From an uncultured Azospirillum sp. (GTDB lineage Bacteria > Pseudomonadota > Alphaproteobacteria > RF32 > CAG-239), in NCBI GenBank assembly GCA_946184595.1, contig CAMHFM010000074.1, positions 1 to 5,077 on the forward strand: a stretch of DNA of 5,077 nucleotides, read 5' to 3'. The position numbers and the translations under genes are program-made. The notes beneath the pieces were generated by a model. It was given only the letters and a program-made list of their open reading frames with translations. It ran no database searches and was not told the origin of the DNA. Below are positions 1 to 5,077 of the stretch, piece after piece. The stretch's first letter is position 1. Each line of letters begins with the position of its first letter.

Positions 1-113
1 AACGTCATAAAAACGAGACCAAACATGCTGCGGAACATATATATTATTCCCAAGAAGATGGTCCATATAACATAAAATCTGTTAATGCGAAGAAATTCAG
101 AAATATTAAACAT
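1..113 (-). CDS. Partial membrane protein, N-terminal fragment, function unknown
   Basis: An open frame of 37 complete codons runs from an ATG at 113-111 off the left edge of the window without a stop. The product starts MFNISEFLRINRF and continues into a strongly hydrophobic stretch from about residue 13 to 37, rich in Phe, Ile, Tyr and Met, interrupted by one Arg at 28. Arginines at 9 and 12 just before the hydrophobic part suit a membrane segment with a cytoplasmic N-terminus. An in-frame stop (TGA at 122-120) lies just upstream, so this is the only upstream ATG available. A weak AAGAG-type ribosome site lies about 9 bases before it. It has the same strand as the antiporter, 100 bp downstream of its stop, with a promoter-like element in the gap. 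I do not recognise the family. The fragment is short and could be a chance frame, so confidence is moderate. Confidence 0.5.
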   Translation of the reverse strand, partial: MFNISEFLRINRFYVIWTIFLGIIYMFRSMFGLVFMT

Positions 114-173
114 GTAAATTCACTCTTAAAACCAGTTTTCCATATTATGTATTATTCTAATCAGAAAGACTGA

Positions 174-202
174 AAATTATGTTAATTTTAGTGTTATGTC
201 AA
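174..202 (-). promoter_or_regulatory. Putative sigma-70-type promoter for the left-edge gene
   Basis: On the minus strand a perfect -35 hexamer TTGACA (202-197) is followed after 17 bases by TAATTT (179-174), a weak -10. A start near 167 would give a leader of about 55 bases before the ATG at 113. No convincing terminator hairpin separates this from the antiporter stop, so read-through from upstream is also possible. The -35 and spacing are good and the -10 is poor. Confidence 0.35.
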
Positions 203-213
203 AGATAATGTAA

Positions 214-2124
214 TTAATTATCTGTTTTTGCAGATTCTTCTTGGCTTTTCCCGTTCAAATTATCTAAAAATTGATTTTCAATTTTCATATATTGTGTGAA
301 CAGCCAACGAGAACGAGATAGAAGTAAAACAGATAGTATCATTAGAAGTAAAACCATTTTAGGGTTCCCCGTTAAAAATTGATGGATGACCGTCATTATA
401 AAAAAACAGAGTAAAATAAGACGGAAAGTTGTTAAAAATACGAGTAAAACGCGATTGCTTTTCTTTTGATTCCATAAACGCAGATAAATGGCTGCGATTT
501 TTTTATTAGAGACAAAGAAATTACGTAGGTTTTCTTGGCGATCAATAACAGAGCAAACGTTTATTTTGTCACGTATGCGTCCTAAAATCGAAGATTTTTC
601 ATCGTCGTTTTGCGGAATTAATTTGCAACGGCATAAAATTTCAGTGATTTTATCTGAAACCATTTGTGGTAAAATAGTCTCCCAGCCGATTAGGGCTTTT
701 AAAAATGGTGAGATTAAGAATAAAGTTATCAGTGTTAAGACAATGCGTGCCGCAATATTCGGTAAGTATTGATAAGCCAAAGGGCTAAGGAAGTATTTTG
801 CAATACCGATAATTGTAAAAATTAGGACAGCAAAAATTCCCAAACGCAGGAGATAATTTTTAAGTAATAAGTTCCACAATTGCTCTTCACGTTTGCTTTC
901 AGAATGTCCGGAAGCATTTTGTTCCAAATATTCTTGCCAAGATTGAGGGAGAATTTTGGTGATTGTTTTAAATGTCGGTTCTGCAAACTTAATCATCATC
1001 GGTGTGAAAAAAGTTGTGATGACGGAGACCGAAACAATAATCGGATAAACTCTTGGGTTTAATACACCGATACTCATACCAAGGCTGGCAATAATAAAAG
1101 CAAATTCACCAACTTGTGAGAGAGAAAATCCGCCATGAATTGCTGTTTTGAGCGGTTGGCCGGAAACAATAAAACCAAAGCAAGAGCAAGAAACCTGTCC
1201 AATCATAACAACTAATGTAATAACAAAGATTGGCCATGCATACTCTAAAATCATATGAGGATCAACCATCATACCGACAGAAACGAAGAAAACAGAGCCA
1301 AAGAAATCTTTTAGCGGTTTTGTGTTCTTTTCAATACGAGAAACTATATCTGTTTCAGCTAAAATTGAGCCCATTAAGAAGGCCCCTAAAGCAGATGAAA
1401 AACCGAAAGTCGTTGCCAGTAAAACCATGCTGAAACATAAGCCGATACTCAAAATTAAAAGGGTTTCATCATTGAGATAGTTATTTAATTTTTTAAGCAA
1501 CGTTGGAACTAAATAAATTCCGATTAAAAAACATAAGACTAAAAAGATAACCAGTTTTGCCGTATTCATCAGTAGTTCTTTACCGTTAATATCAGAACTT
1601 AAGGCGATAGTCGGTAAAAGGAAAAGCATTAATACGCCAACAATGTCTTCAATAACTAAGACGCCAAAGACCAGATCAGTAAATTTTTGTTTTTTTATAT
1701 TTAAGTCTTCAAATGCCTTAATAATAATGGTTGTTGAGGACATAGATATCATACTACCTAAGAAGAAGCTGTCTATTGTTGACCACCCGAGTAATTGACC
1801 GACATTGTAGCCTATAAATAATAAAAATAAAATATTAGCAACAGCGGTAATGGTTGCTGATTTACCAACATTAAACATTTTTTTGACACTGAATTCCAAA
1901 CCCAAACCAAATAATAAAAAGATAACACCTAAATCTGCCCATAATTTTGTGTTTTCAGCATCTCCGATAGTCGGAATAAATCTTAAAAAAGGACCAGCAC
2001 AAATTCCAGCTAAAATATATCCTAAAACAGTTGGTTGTTTTAGCTTTTTAAATAAAAGAGTCGCCAAAGTGGCGTAAATGGTAATTAAAGTTAAGTCAAC
2101 AATAATGGTCTGAAATGAATGCAT
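214..2124 (-). CDS. CPA2-family cation:proton antiporter (KefB/Na+/H+ exchanger type) with extended C-terminus
   Basis: Inner-membrane secondary transporter expected to exchange Na+ or K+ for H+. The core, roughly residues 5-385, has the family's landmarks: PTVLGYILAGICAGP (31-45), a Gly-rich LFGLGLEF segment (71-78), the SMSSTTIIIKAF helix (127-138), the acidic pair Glu159-Asp160 in the half-helix expected to bind the ion, GAFLMGSILAETD (247-259), the Lys-containing FFGSVFFVSVGMM region (269-286) and LSQVGEFAFIIASLG (335-349). Residues 386-636 are unusual: a polar linker (about 395-418), hydrophobic segments near 423-447, 457-480, 558-582 and 588-604, and a hydrophilic tail. No Rossmann GxGxxG nucleotide-binding motif of an RCK/TrkA-N domain is visible, whereas KefB/KefC carry one. 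The start is supported by a GAGG six bases before the ATG. The gene lies 65 bp after the phosphatase gene on the same strand with no terminator between, so co-transcription is likely. Ion specificity cannot be read from the sequence. Confidence 0.9.
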   Translation of the reverse strand: MHSFQTIIVDLTLITIYATLATLLFKKLKQPTVLGYILAGICAGPFLRFIPTIGDAENTKLWADLGVIFLLFGLGLEFSVKKMFNVGKSATITAVANILFLLFIGYNVGQLLGWSTIDSFFLGSMISMSSTTIIIKAFEDLNIKKQKFTDLVFGVLVIEDIVGVLMLFLLPTIALSSDINGKELLMNTAKLVIFLVLCFLIGIYLVPTLLKKLNNYLNDETLLILSIGLCFSMVLLATTFGFSSALGAFLMGSILAETDIVSRIEKNTKPLKDFFGSVFFVSVGMMVDPHMILEYAWPIFVITLVVMIGQVSCSCFGFIVSGQPLKTAIHGGFSLSQVGEFAFIIASLGMSIGVLNPRVYPIIVSVSVITTFFTPMMIKFAEPTFKTITKILPQSWQEYLEQNASGHSESKREEQLWNLLLKNYLLRLGIFAVLIFTIIGIAKYFLSPLAYQYLPNIAARIVLTLITLFLISPFLKALIGWETILPQMVSDKITEILCRCKLIPQNDDEKSSILGRIRDKINVCSVIDRQENLRNFFVSNKKIAAIYLRLWNQKKSNRVLLVFLTTFRLILLCFFIMTVIHQFLTGNPKMVLLLMILSVLLLSRSRWLFTQYMKIENQFLDNLNGKSQEESAKTDN

Positions 2125-2150
2125 AAACTTCCTCTTCGCATAAATCTGGT

Positions 2151-2179
2151 TTGTTATGAGAACTTGATAGTGTTATACT
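2151..2179 (+). promoter_or_regulatory. Promoter-like sequence reading rightward, antisense to the phosphatase gene
   Basis: In the 65-bp gap between the antiporter and the phosphatase gene, the plus strand carries TTGTTA (2151-2156; 4 of 6 to consensus), a 17-base spacer, and TATACT (2174-2179; 5 of 6) preceded by an extended -10 TGT. Initiation near 2186 would give RNA antisense to the phosphatase gene. No real plus-strand gene follows; the first ORF, 19 codons at 2197-2256, has no ribosome site. AT-rich DNA produces such matches by chance, so the function is inference. Confidence 0.3.
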
Positions 2180-2189
2180 CTGAAAAAGT

Positions 2190-3059
2190 TTAAATTATGC
2201 TAAAATCACGTTGTTTTTTTAGGTTTAAAACGTCGATATTCAAAGGTTTCCAGTAATTTTTAATACCGCAATCTTTTGCCATTTGTTCGGTTTGTTCGAA
2301 GTGGTCAGTCAAACGCTTTGAATCATGGGCATCATCGCTTATTAGAACAGGAACATTATATTCTGCTAAAAGTTTCATTATTCGTGGGCTTGGGTAAGGT
2401 TCTGCGCCGAATTTGAAAAAGCTGGTGTTTAATTCAACTTTGACATTGTTTTCTTTGATTGTCGCAATTGTTTTTTGTTCTTCTTCCTGCCATTGAGATT
2501 CTAAACCTAATCCGACTTTTTTAGGGAGATCTAAGTGTGCCATAAAATCGAATAAACCGCAGGAAGCGGCATTGCGCTCATTTTGCCAATATTGGTGAAG
2601 AAGTTTTTGTTGTTCATCATAAGAAGCATTTTTTAAGTCATGAGTATTATACAGGGTGTTATTATATTCAATAAAGTGTGCAGAACCAATGAGATAGTCT
2701 GGCTTTAATATTTTTAAGGCAGCCTGAAAGCCATTCCACCATTCTTGAGAAGGGAAAAAATCAACTTCCATGCCTTTTAGAATTTTAACGTTTGTTTTTT
2801 CTCTCAGCTTATCAATTTTAGCATAATGCGGTCTGAAGCGATTGATGACTTCAACAAAAGAAGAGGCATAAATAGCGTCATAGCCACCTTTTAGGGCATA
2901 TTGGTACATTTTAGATTCTTTGATTGTCGGATAAACAATAAAATGATTTGAAAAACCTATTGTTTTTAAGCCTAGTTTTTCTGCTTTTTGCAGCATTTCT
3001 TCTTCGGTGTTGCGGCCGTCAAAACCTATGGTGTGCGTATGTAAAGAAAAATTCTGCAT
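2190..3059 (-). CDS. PHP-domain phosphatase, histidinol-phosphatase (HisJ/HisK) type
   Basis: Cytoplasmic metal-dependent phosphoesterase of the PHP superfamily, most like the histidinol-phosphatases that convert L-histidinol phosphate to histidinol, the penultimate part of histidine synthesis. The metal-site series expected of the fold is complete: His7-Thr8-His9 near the N-terminus, Asp14, His39 (SNHF), Glu98 (KGMEVD), His128 (GSAHF), His175 (MAHLD), Glu209 (VELNTS), and Asp243 and His245 in SDDAH. At 289 residues it is slightly longer than the usual 260-280. The start is supported by GAGAGG five bases before the ATG. The gene begins just after the hairpin that ends hydG, so it needs its own promoter or read-through; a weak TTGCGT-17-TATTCT on the minus strand overlaps the hairpin. 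No other his gene is in the window, so the substrate is not confirmed; related PHP enzymes act on other phosphate esters. Fold assignment is secure, substrate moderate. Confidence 0.85.
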   Translation of the reverse strand: MQNFSLHTHTIGFDGRNTEEEMLQKAEKLGLKTIGFSNHFIVYPTIKESKMYQYALKGGYDAIYASSFVEVINRFRPHYAKIDKLREKTNVKILKGMEVDFFPSQEWWNGFQAALKILKPDYLIGSAHFIEYNNTLYNTHDLKNASYDEQQKLLHQYWQNERNAASCGLFDFMAHLDLPKKVGLGLESQWQEEEQKTIATIKENNVKVELNTSFFKFGAEPYPSPRIMKLLAEYNVPVLISDDAHDSKRLTDHFEQTEQMAKDCGIKNYWKPLNIDVLNLKKQRDFSII

Positions 3060-3094
3060 TATAACCTCTCTTAGAGAAAAGAATAATAATGAAA

Positions 3095-3133
3095 AATAAA
3101 AAACGCAAGAGATAAACTCTTGCGTTTTTTATT
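3095..3133. terminator. Bidirectional intrinsic terminator
   Basis: A perfect 17-bp inverted repeat (arms 3095-3111 and 3117-3133) encloses a 5-base loop, ATAAA. The core is CGCAAGAG paired with CTCTTGCG, flanked by A6/T6 so that each strand ends in a T-run. On the minus strand the T-run continues past the stem, giving T6-A-T5, which suits strong termination of hydG. The stem base overlaps the hydG stop codon (3134-3132), so termination follows translation immediately. It would also stop any rightward transcript coming across the phosphatase gene. Confidence 0.9.
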
Positions 3134-4541
3134 AAAAGCGGAAATCTCTTTCGCCGTTTTTGATTTTAGTCAGCCATTCGCGGCAGACATCTTGACGGCG
3201 AAGATGAGGAATAGAAAGCAGTTCCTGTGCAATCAGCTTTTCACCGATGGCTTTGGTCTCAGGTGAGGCATAATCCTCAAGATACTCTTGTAGAGTCATG
3301 AGGGCGTTTGGTTGACAGAAGTTGGATATCTGTTTGTTCTTGCAGAATTCCATGAATCTGTCGCCTGTGCGACCAGCGCGGTAACATGCTGTGCAGAAGC
3401 TAGGAATGTGACCACATTCCATCAGCCATCTGATAACCTCGTCCAATGTACGGTTGTCTGAAACATCAAATTGTTCTGAACCGGCATTCTTTTCAGCATA
3501 GCCTCCGACGGATGTTTTGGAGCCACCACTAATCTGACTAATTCCGTAGTGCAACATGCGTTCACGCGTTTCCTTGCTCTCGCGTGTCGAGATAATCATT
3601 CCCGTATACGGGACGGCAATGCGTGTGCACGCGATTATTTTTGCAAAGATTTCGTCATCGATAGCGTTTGTGAATGAACTGGCATCAATATCATCAGCAT
3701 TTTTAATGCGAGGGAAGCTGATTGTGTGCGGACCTACACCATAAGTTTTTTCAAGGTGATCGGCATGCATCATCAGACCCGCAAATTCATAGCGATAAGT
3801 TGATAACCCAAACAAAACGCCAAGACCGACGTCATCAATACCTCCTTGCATGGCTCTATCCATAGCTTCCGTGTGATAACAGTAATCATGCTTTGGACCT
3901 GTCGGATGAAGTTTTTCGTAAGATTCCTTGTTGTAGGTTTCCTGGAACAAGATGTATGTTCCAATACCTGCTTCATGGAGCTTACGATAATCGCCGACAG
4001 TGGTCGCCGCGATGTTTACGTTGGCCCGCCTGATGGCACCGTTTTTATGCTTGATGCTGTAGATTGTATCTAAGCTTTCAAGCACGTACTCTAGTGGGTT
4101 ATGAACAGGATCTTCACCCAATTCAATCGCCAGTCGTTTGTGTCCCATATCCTGTAAAGCTATAACCTCTTGTCGAATTTGCTCCTGAGTGAGCTTGAGG
4201 CGAGGGATGTGCTTGTTTTTGATATGATATGGGCAGTAGATACACCCGTTGACGCAATAGTTGGACAGATACAGAGGTGCAAAAAGCACTATTCTGTTTC
4301 CATAGTATTCCTGTTTGATTTGTTCGGCGAGGGCAAACATGCGCTCGTTCAAATCAGAAATCTTGCAGGCCAACAATAAACTTGCATCCAAAGGAGAAAG
4401 ACCTTTTTGAGCACTTGCTTTGTCAAGGATATGCTCAATCATCGGACGATTTTCGCTGTTTTTATCAGCAAAATCAAGAATTTTGAGTATTTCTTCATGA
4501 GAAATAAACTCAGTCGCTGTTGTTGATTTCGGATTGTACAT
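3132..4541 (-). CDS. hydG: [FeFe]-hydrogenase H-cluster maturase HydG (radical SAM tyrosine lyase)
   Basis: Radical-SAM enzyme that cleaves tyrosine to p-cresol and dehydroglycine and turns the latter into the CO and cyanide ligands of the H-cluster, acting with HydE and HydF. The radical-SAM motif CX3CX2C is Cys96, Cys100 and Cys103 (CVNGCIYC), within the TIM-barrel region starting near residue 85. The C-terminal auxiliary cluster motif CX2CX22C is Cys383, Cys386 and Cys409, beginning CTACYRAGRTGDRF. That second motif and the 469-residue length separate it from the shorter ThiH, which makes dehydroglycine for thiazole. Other conserved-looking parts are LAIELGEDP (137-145), FQETYN (199-204), GLGVLFGLSTYRYE (239-252) and QISGGSKTSVGGY (336-348). 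The N-terminus MYNPKSTTATEFI looks like the usual HydG start, yet no Shine-Dalgarno sequence precedes it. No hydE, hydF or hydrogenase gene is in the window. Hand-sampled GC is near 47%, above the antiporter. Confidence 0.96.
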   Translation of the reverse strand: MYNPKSTTATEFISHEEILKILDFADKNSENRPMIEHILDKASAQKGLSPLDASLLLACKISDLNERMFALAEQIKQEYYGNRIVLFAPLYLSNYCVNGCIYCPYHIKNKHIPRLKLTQEQIRQEVIALQDMGHKRLAIELGEDPVHNPLEYVLESLDTIYSIKHKNGAIRRANVNIAATTVGDYRKLHEAGIGTYILFQETYNKESYEKLHPTGPKHDYCYHTEAMDRAMQGGIDDVGLGVLFGLSTYRYEFAGLMMHADHLEKTYGVGPHTISFPRIKNADDIDASSFTNAIDDEIFAKIIACTRIAVPYTGMIISTRESKETRERMLHYGISQISGGSKTSVGGYAEKNAGSEQFDVSDNRTLDEVIRWLMECGHIPSFCTACYRAGRTGDRFMEFCKNKQISNFCQPNALMTLQEYLEDYASPETKAIGEKLIAQELLSIPHLRRQDVCREWLTKIKNGERDFRF

Positions 4542-4586
4542 AATTTATAATTAATTTTAGTTTATAATAATCATTTATCGGCTTTT

Positions 4587-4615
4587 GATATAACACTGAA
4601 AATTTGTTTATGCAA
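4587..4615 (-). promoter_or_regulatory. Putative hydG promoter (extended -10)
   Basis: On the minus strand TTGCAT (4615-4610; weak -35) is followed after 17 bases by TATATC (4592-4587), preceded by TGT, which makes an extended -10. Initiation near 4580 gives a leader of about 39 bases. The leader is very AT-rich and has no Shine-Dalgarno sequence before the hydG ATG. Confidence 0.45.
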
Positions 4616-4639
4616 GTTTTTTCTAGAATTGAAAATTAA

Positions 4640-4668
4640 TTGTTTTTTGATAAATTGTGTGTTATAAT
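4640..4668 (+). promoter_or_regulatory. Putative promoter of the right-edge gene (consensus extended -10)
   Basis: TTGTTT (4640-4645) and a perfect TATAAT (4663-4668) are separated by 17 bases, and TGT immediately precedes the -10, giving an extended -10. Initiation near 4675 leaves a leader of about 25 bases carrying the ribosome site GAGGTG at 4690-4695, five bases before the ATG at 4701. This is the best promoter match in the window. Confidence 0.6.
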
Positions 4669-4700
4669 TTAAAATGGATTTAAAGTTTTGAGGTGTTAAC

Positions 4701-5077
4701 ATGAGTGTCAATATTTCAGGCGTGACAAATAAAGATGACAGCGGGCACTATTCTTGGGAAAAGACAGTTGCCGATGTTAATAATATTGACGAGTCATTCG
4801 CAACAGCGCGTGATTTAGGTTATACGCGCTTAAATTACGCTCGTGTTACAACAGTTTCATCTTTAGATAAATATGATAGTAAAGATATTTACACTATTCA
4901 GTTACAGTCAAATGGTAATTTATCCATTGTAATGAAAAGTGGGGATACATCTGATGATAAGGTCTTGGATTTATCTAAATATGAAGCAGCTTTGGAAGAT
5001 GTAAAGCGTAGTTTGGATCCTGCTGGTTATGCCCAAAAGGAGCTCGAAAAACTTAAAGAGCAAGAAAAACTCGATGT
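4701..5077 (+). CDS. Partial unknown protein, N-terminal 125 codons
   Basis: The frame opens at ATG 4701 behind a good Shine-Dalgarno GAGGTG and stays open to the window edge, so the C-terminus is missing. I do not recognise the family. The product starts MSVNISGVTNKDDSGHYSWE, has no signal peptide, membrane segment or cysteine in the visible part, and is acidic and rich in Asp, Ser and Thr. Residues about 62-90 look like beta strands and turns (IYTIQLQSNGNLSIVMKSGD). From about residue 91 the sequence turns helical and charged, ending in a Lys/Glu/Leu-rich run (AQKELEKLKEQEKLD), which may begin a coiled coil. It is divergent from hydG with 159 bp between. The strong promoter and ribosome site argue for a real, well expressed gene. 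A role in hydrogenase maturation is not supported by any motif. Confidence 0.8.
   Translation, partial: MSVNISGVTNKDDSGHYSWEKTVADVNNIDESFATARDLGYTRLNYARVTTVSSLDKYDSKDIYTIQLQSNGNLSIVMKSGDTSDDKVLDLSKYEAALEDVKRSLDPAGYAQKELEKLKEQEKLD

Larger units (their letters stand above)
4542..4700. promoter_or_regulatory. Divergent intergenic region between hydG and the right-edge gene
   Basis: This 159-bp AT-rich gap separates divergent genes and holds a promoter-like element for each direction. The two -10 regions share the element GTGTTATA in opposite orientation (4659-4666 on plus, 4596-4589 on minus). Between the two -35 boxes lies the perfect 8-bp palindrome TTCTAGAA (4621-4628), a possible operator. 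TTGAT half-sites at 4585 and 4647 lack the second half of an FNR/Crp-type box. No riboswitch or terminator is visible. Confidence 0.5.

Noticed and set aside
128..139. Near-palindrome AAAACCAGTTTT upstream of the left-edge gene
   Set aside because: It is only five paired bases per side with no usable loop, and is too weak to call an operator or a terminator.
488..2077. Plus-strand open frames of 60-94 codons (488-772, 880-1062, 1230-1433, 1850-2077) opposite the antiporter gene
   Set aside because: They lie wholly opposite a well-supported conserved gene, their products are low-complexity mixtures with no recognisable domain, and none has a convincing ribosome site.
2197..2256. A 19-codon plus-strand ORF after the antisense promoter-like site
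   Set aside because: It has no Shine-Dalgarno sequence and overlaps the 3' end of the phosphatase gene; its composition is as expected of antisense sequence.
191..2662. GTGTTAT recurring in gaps (191, 2170, 4659 and inverted at 4590) as a genome-specific regulatory motif
   Set aside because: The same heptamer occurs inside the phosphatase gene at 2656-2662 and is absent from the 3060-3131 gap; the intergenic cases are largely explained by resemblance to an extended -10.
3556..4379. Open frames of 62-75 codons on both strands inside hydG (3556-3744, 3773-3976, 3846-4073, 4170-4379)
   Set aside because: They are out-of-frame readings of a highly conserved gene with no independent coding signal.
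3132..4541. ThiH (thiazole synthesis tyrosine lyase) as the identity of the radical-SAM gene
   Set aside because: The C-terminal CX2CX22C motif and the 469-residue length are HydG characters; ThiH is shorter and lacks that cluster motif.
4544..4568. Direct repeat TTTATAAT (4544-4551 and 4561-4568) in the hydG leader
   Set aside because: It is short, in very AT-rich DNA, and most likely chance.
4585..4660. FNR/Crp-type boxes upstream of hydG and the right-edge gene
   Set aside because: TTGAT half-sites occur at 4585 and 4647, but the expected ATCAA half at the correct spacing is missing in both.

Overview
The window is AT-rich and gene-dense. It suggests a bacterium with an anaerobic or fermentative side, because the best-identified gene is hydG, the tyrosine lyase that makes the CO and cyanide ligands of the [FeFe]-hydrogenase H-cluster. 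The sequence alone does not fix the lineage. A host-associated or sediment anaerobe of low to moderate GC fits, but that is inference. No rRNA, tRNA, CRISPR array or insertion sequence was seen.

Layout, left to right: (1) 1-113, minus strand, the N-terminal 37 codons of an unrecognised membrane protein cut by the window edge, with a promoter-like TTGACA element upstream. (2) 214-2124, minus strand, a 636-residue CPA2-type cation:proton antiporter. It has an ordinary transport core and an unusual C-terminal half with further hydrophobic segments but no recognisable RCK/TrkA-N domain. (3) 2190-3059, minus strand, a PHP-superfamily metal-dependent phosphatase of the HisJ/HisK histidinol-phosphatase type. 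(4) 3095-3133, a perfect 17-bp hairpin with T-runs on both strands that overlaps the hydG stop codon. (5) 3132-4541, minus strand, hydG, 469 residues, with both diagnostic cysteine motifs intact. (6) 4542-4700, a divergent promoter region. (7) 4701 to the right edge, plus strand, the first 125 codons of an unrecognised soluble, cysteine-free protein that runs into a charged, probably helical stretch.

The phosphatase and antiporter are close (65 bp) with no terminator between them and are probably co-transcribed. hydG is separated from them by the hairpin, so it is probably its own transcript. HydG normally acts with HydE and HydF on a hydrogenase apoprotein; none of these is visible here, so they must lie elsewhere if the enzyme is functional. 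hydG is also clearly richer in GC in hand-sampled stretches than the antiporter. The most open questions are the divergent unknown gene beside hydG, the shared promoter region between them, and a possible antisense transcript across the phosphatase gene. I see no clear evidence of a wholly new multi-gene system in these 5 kb.
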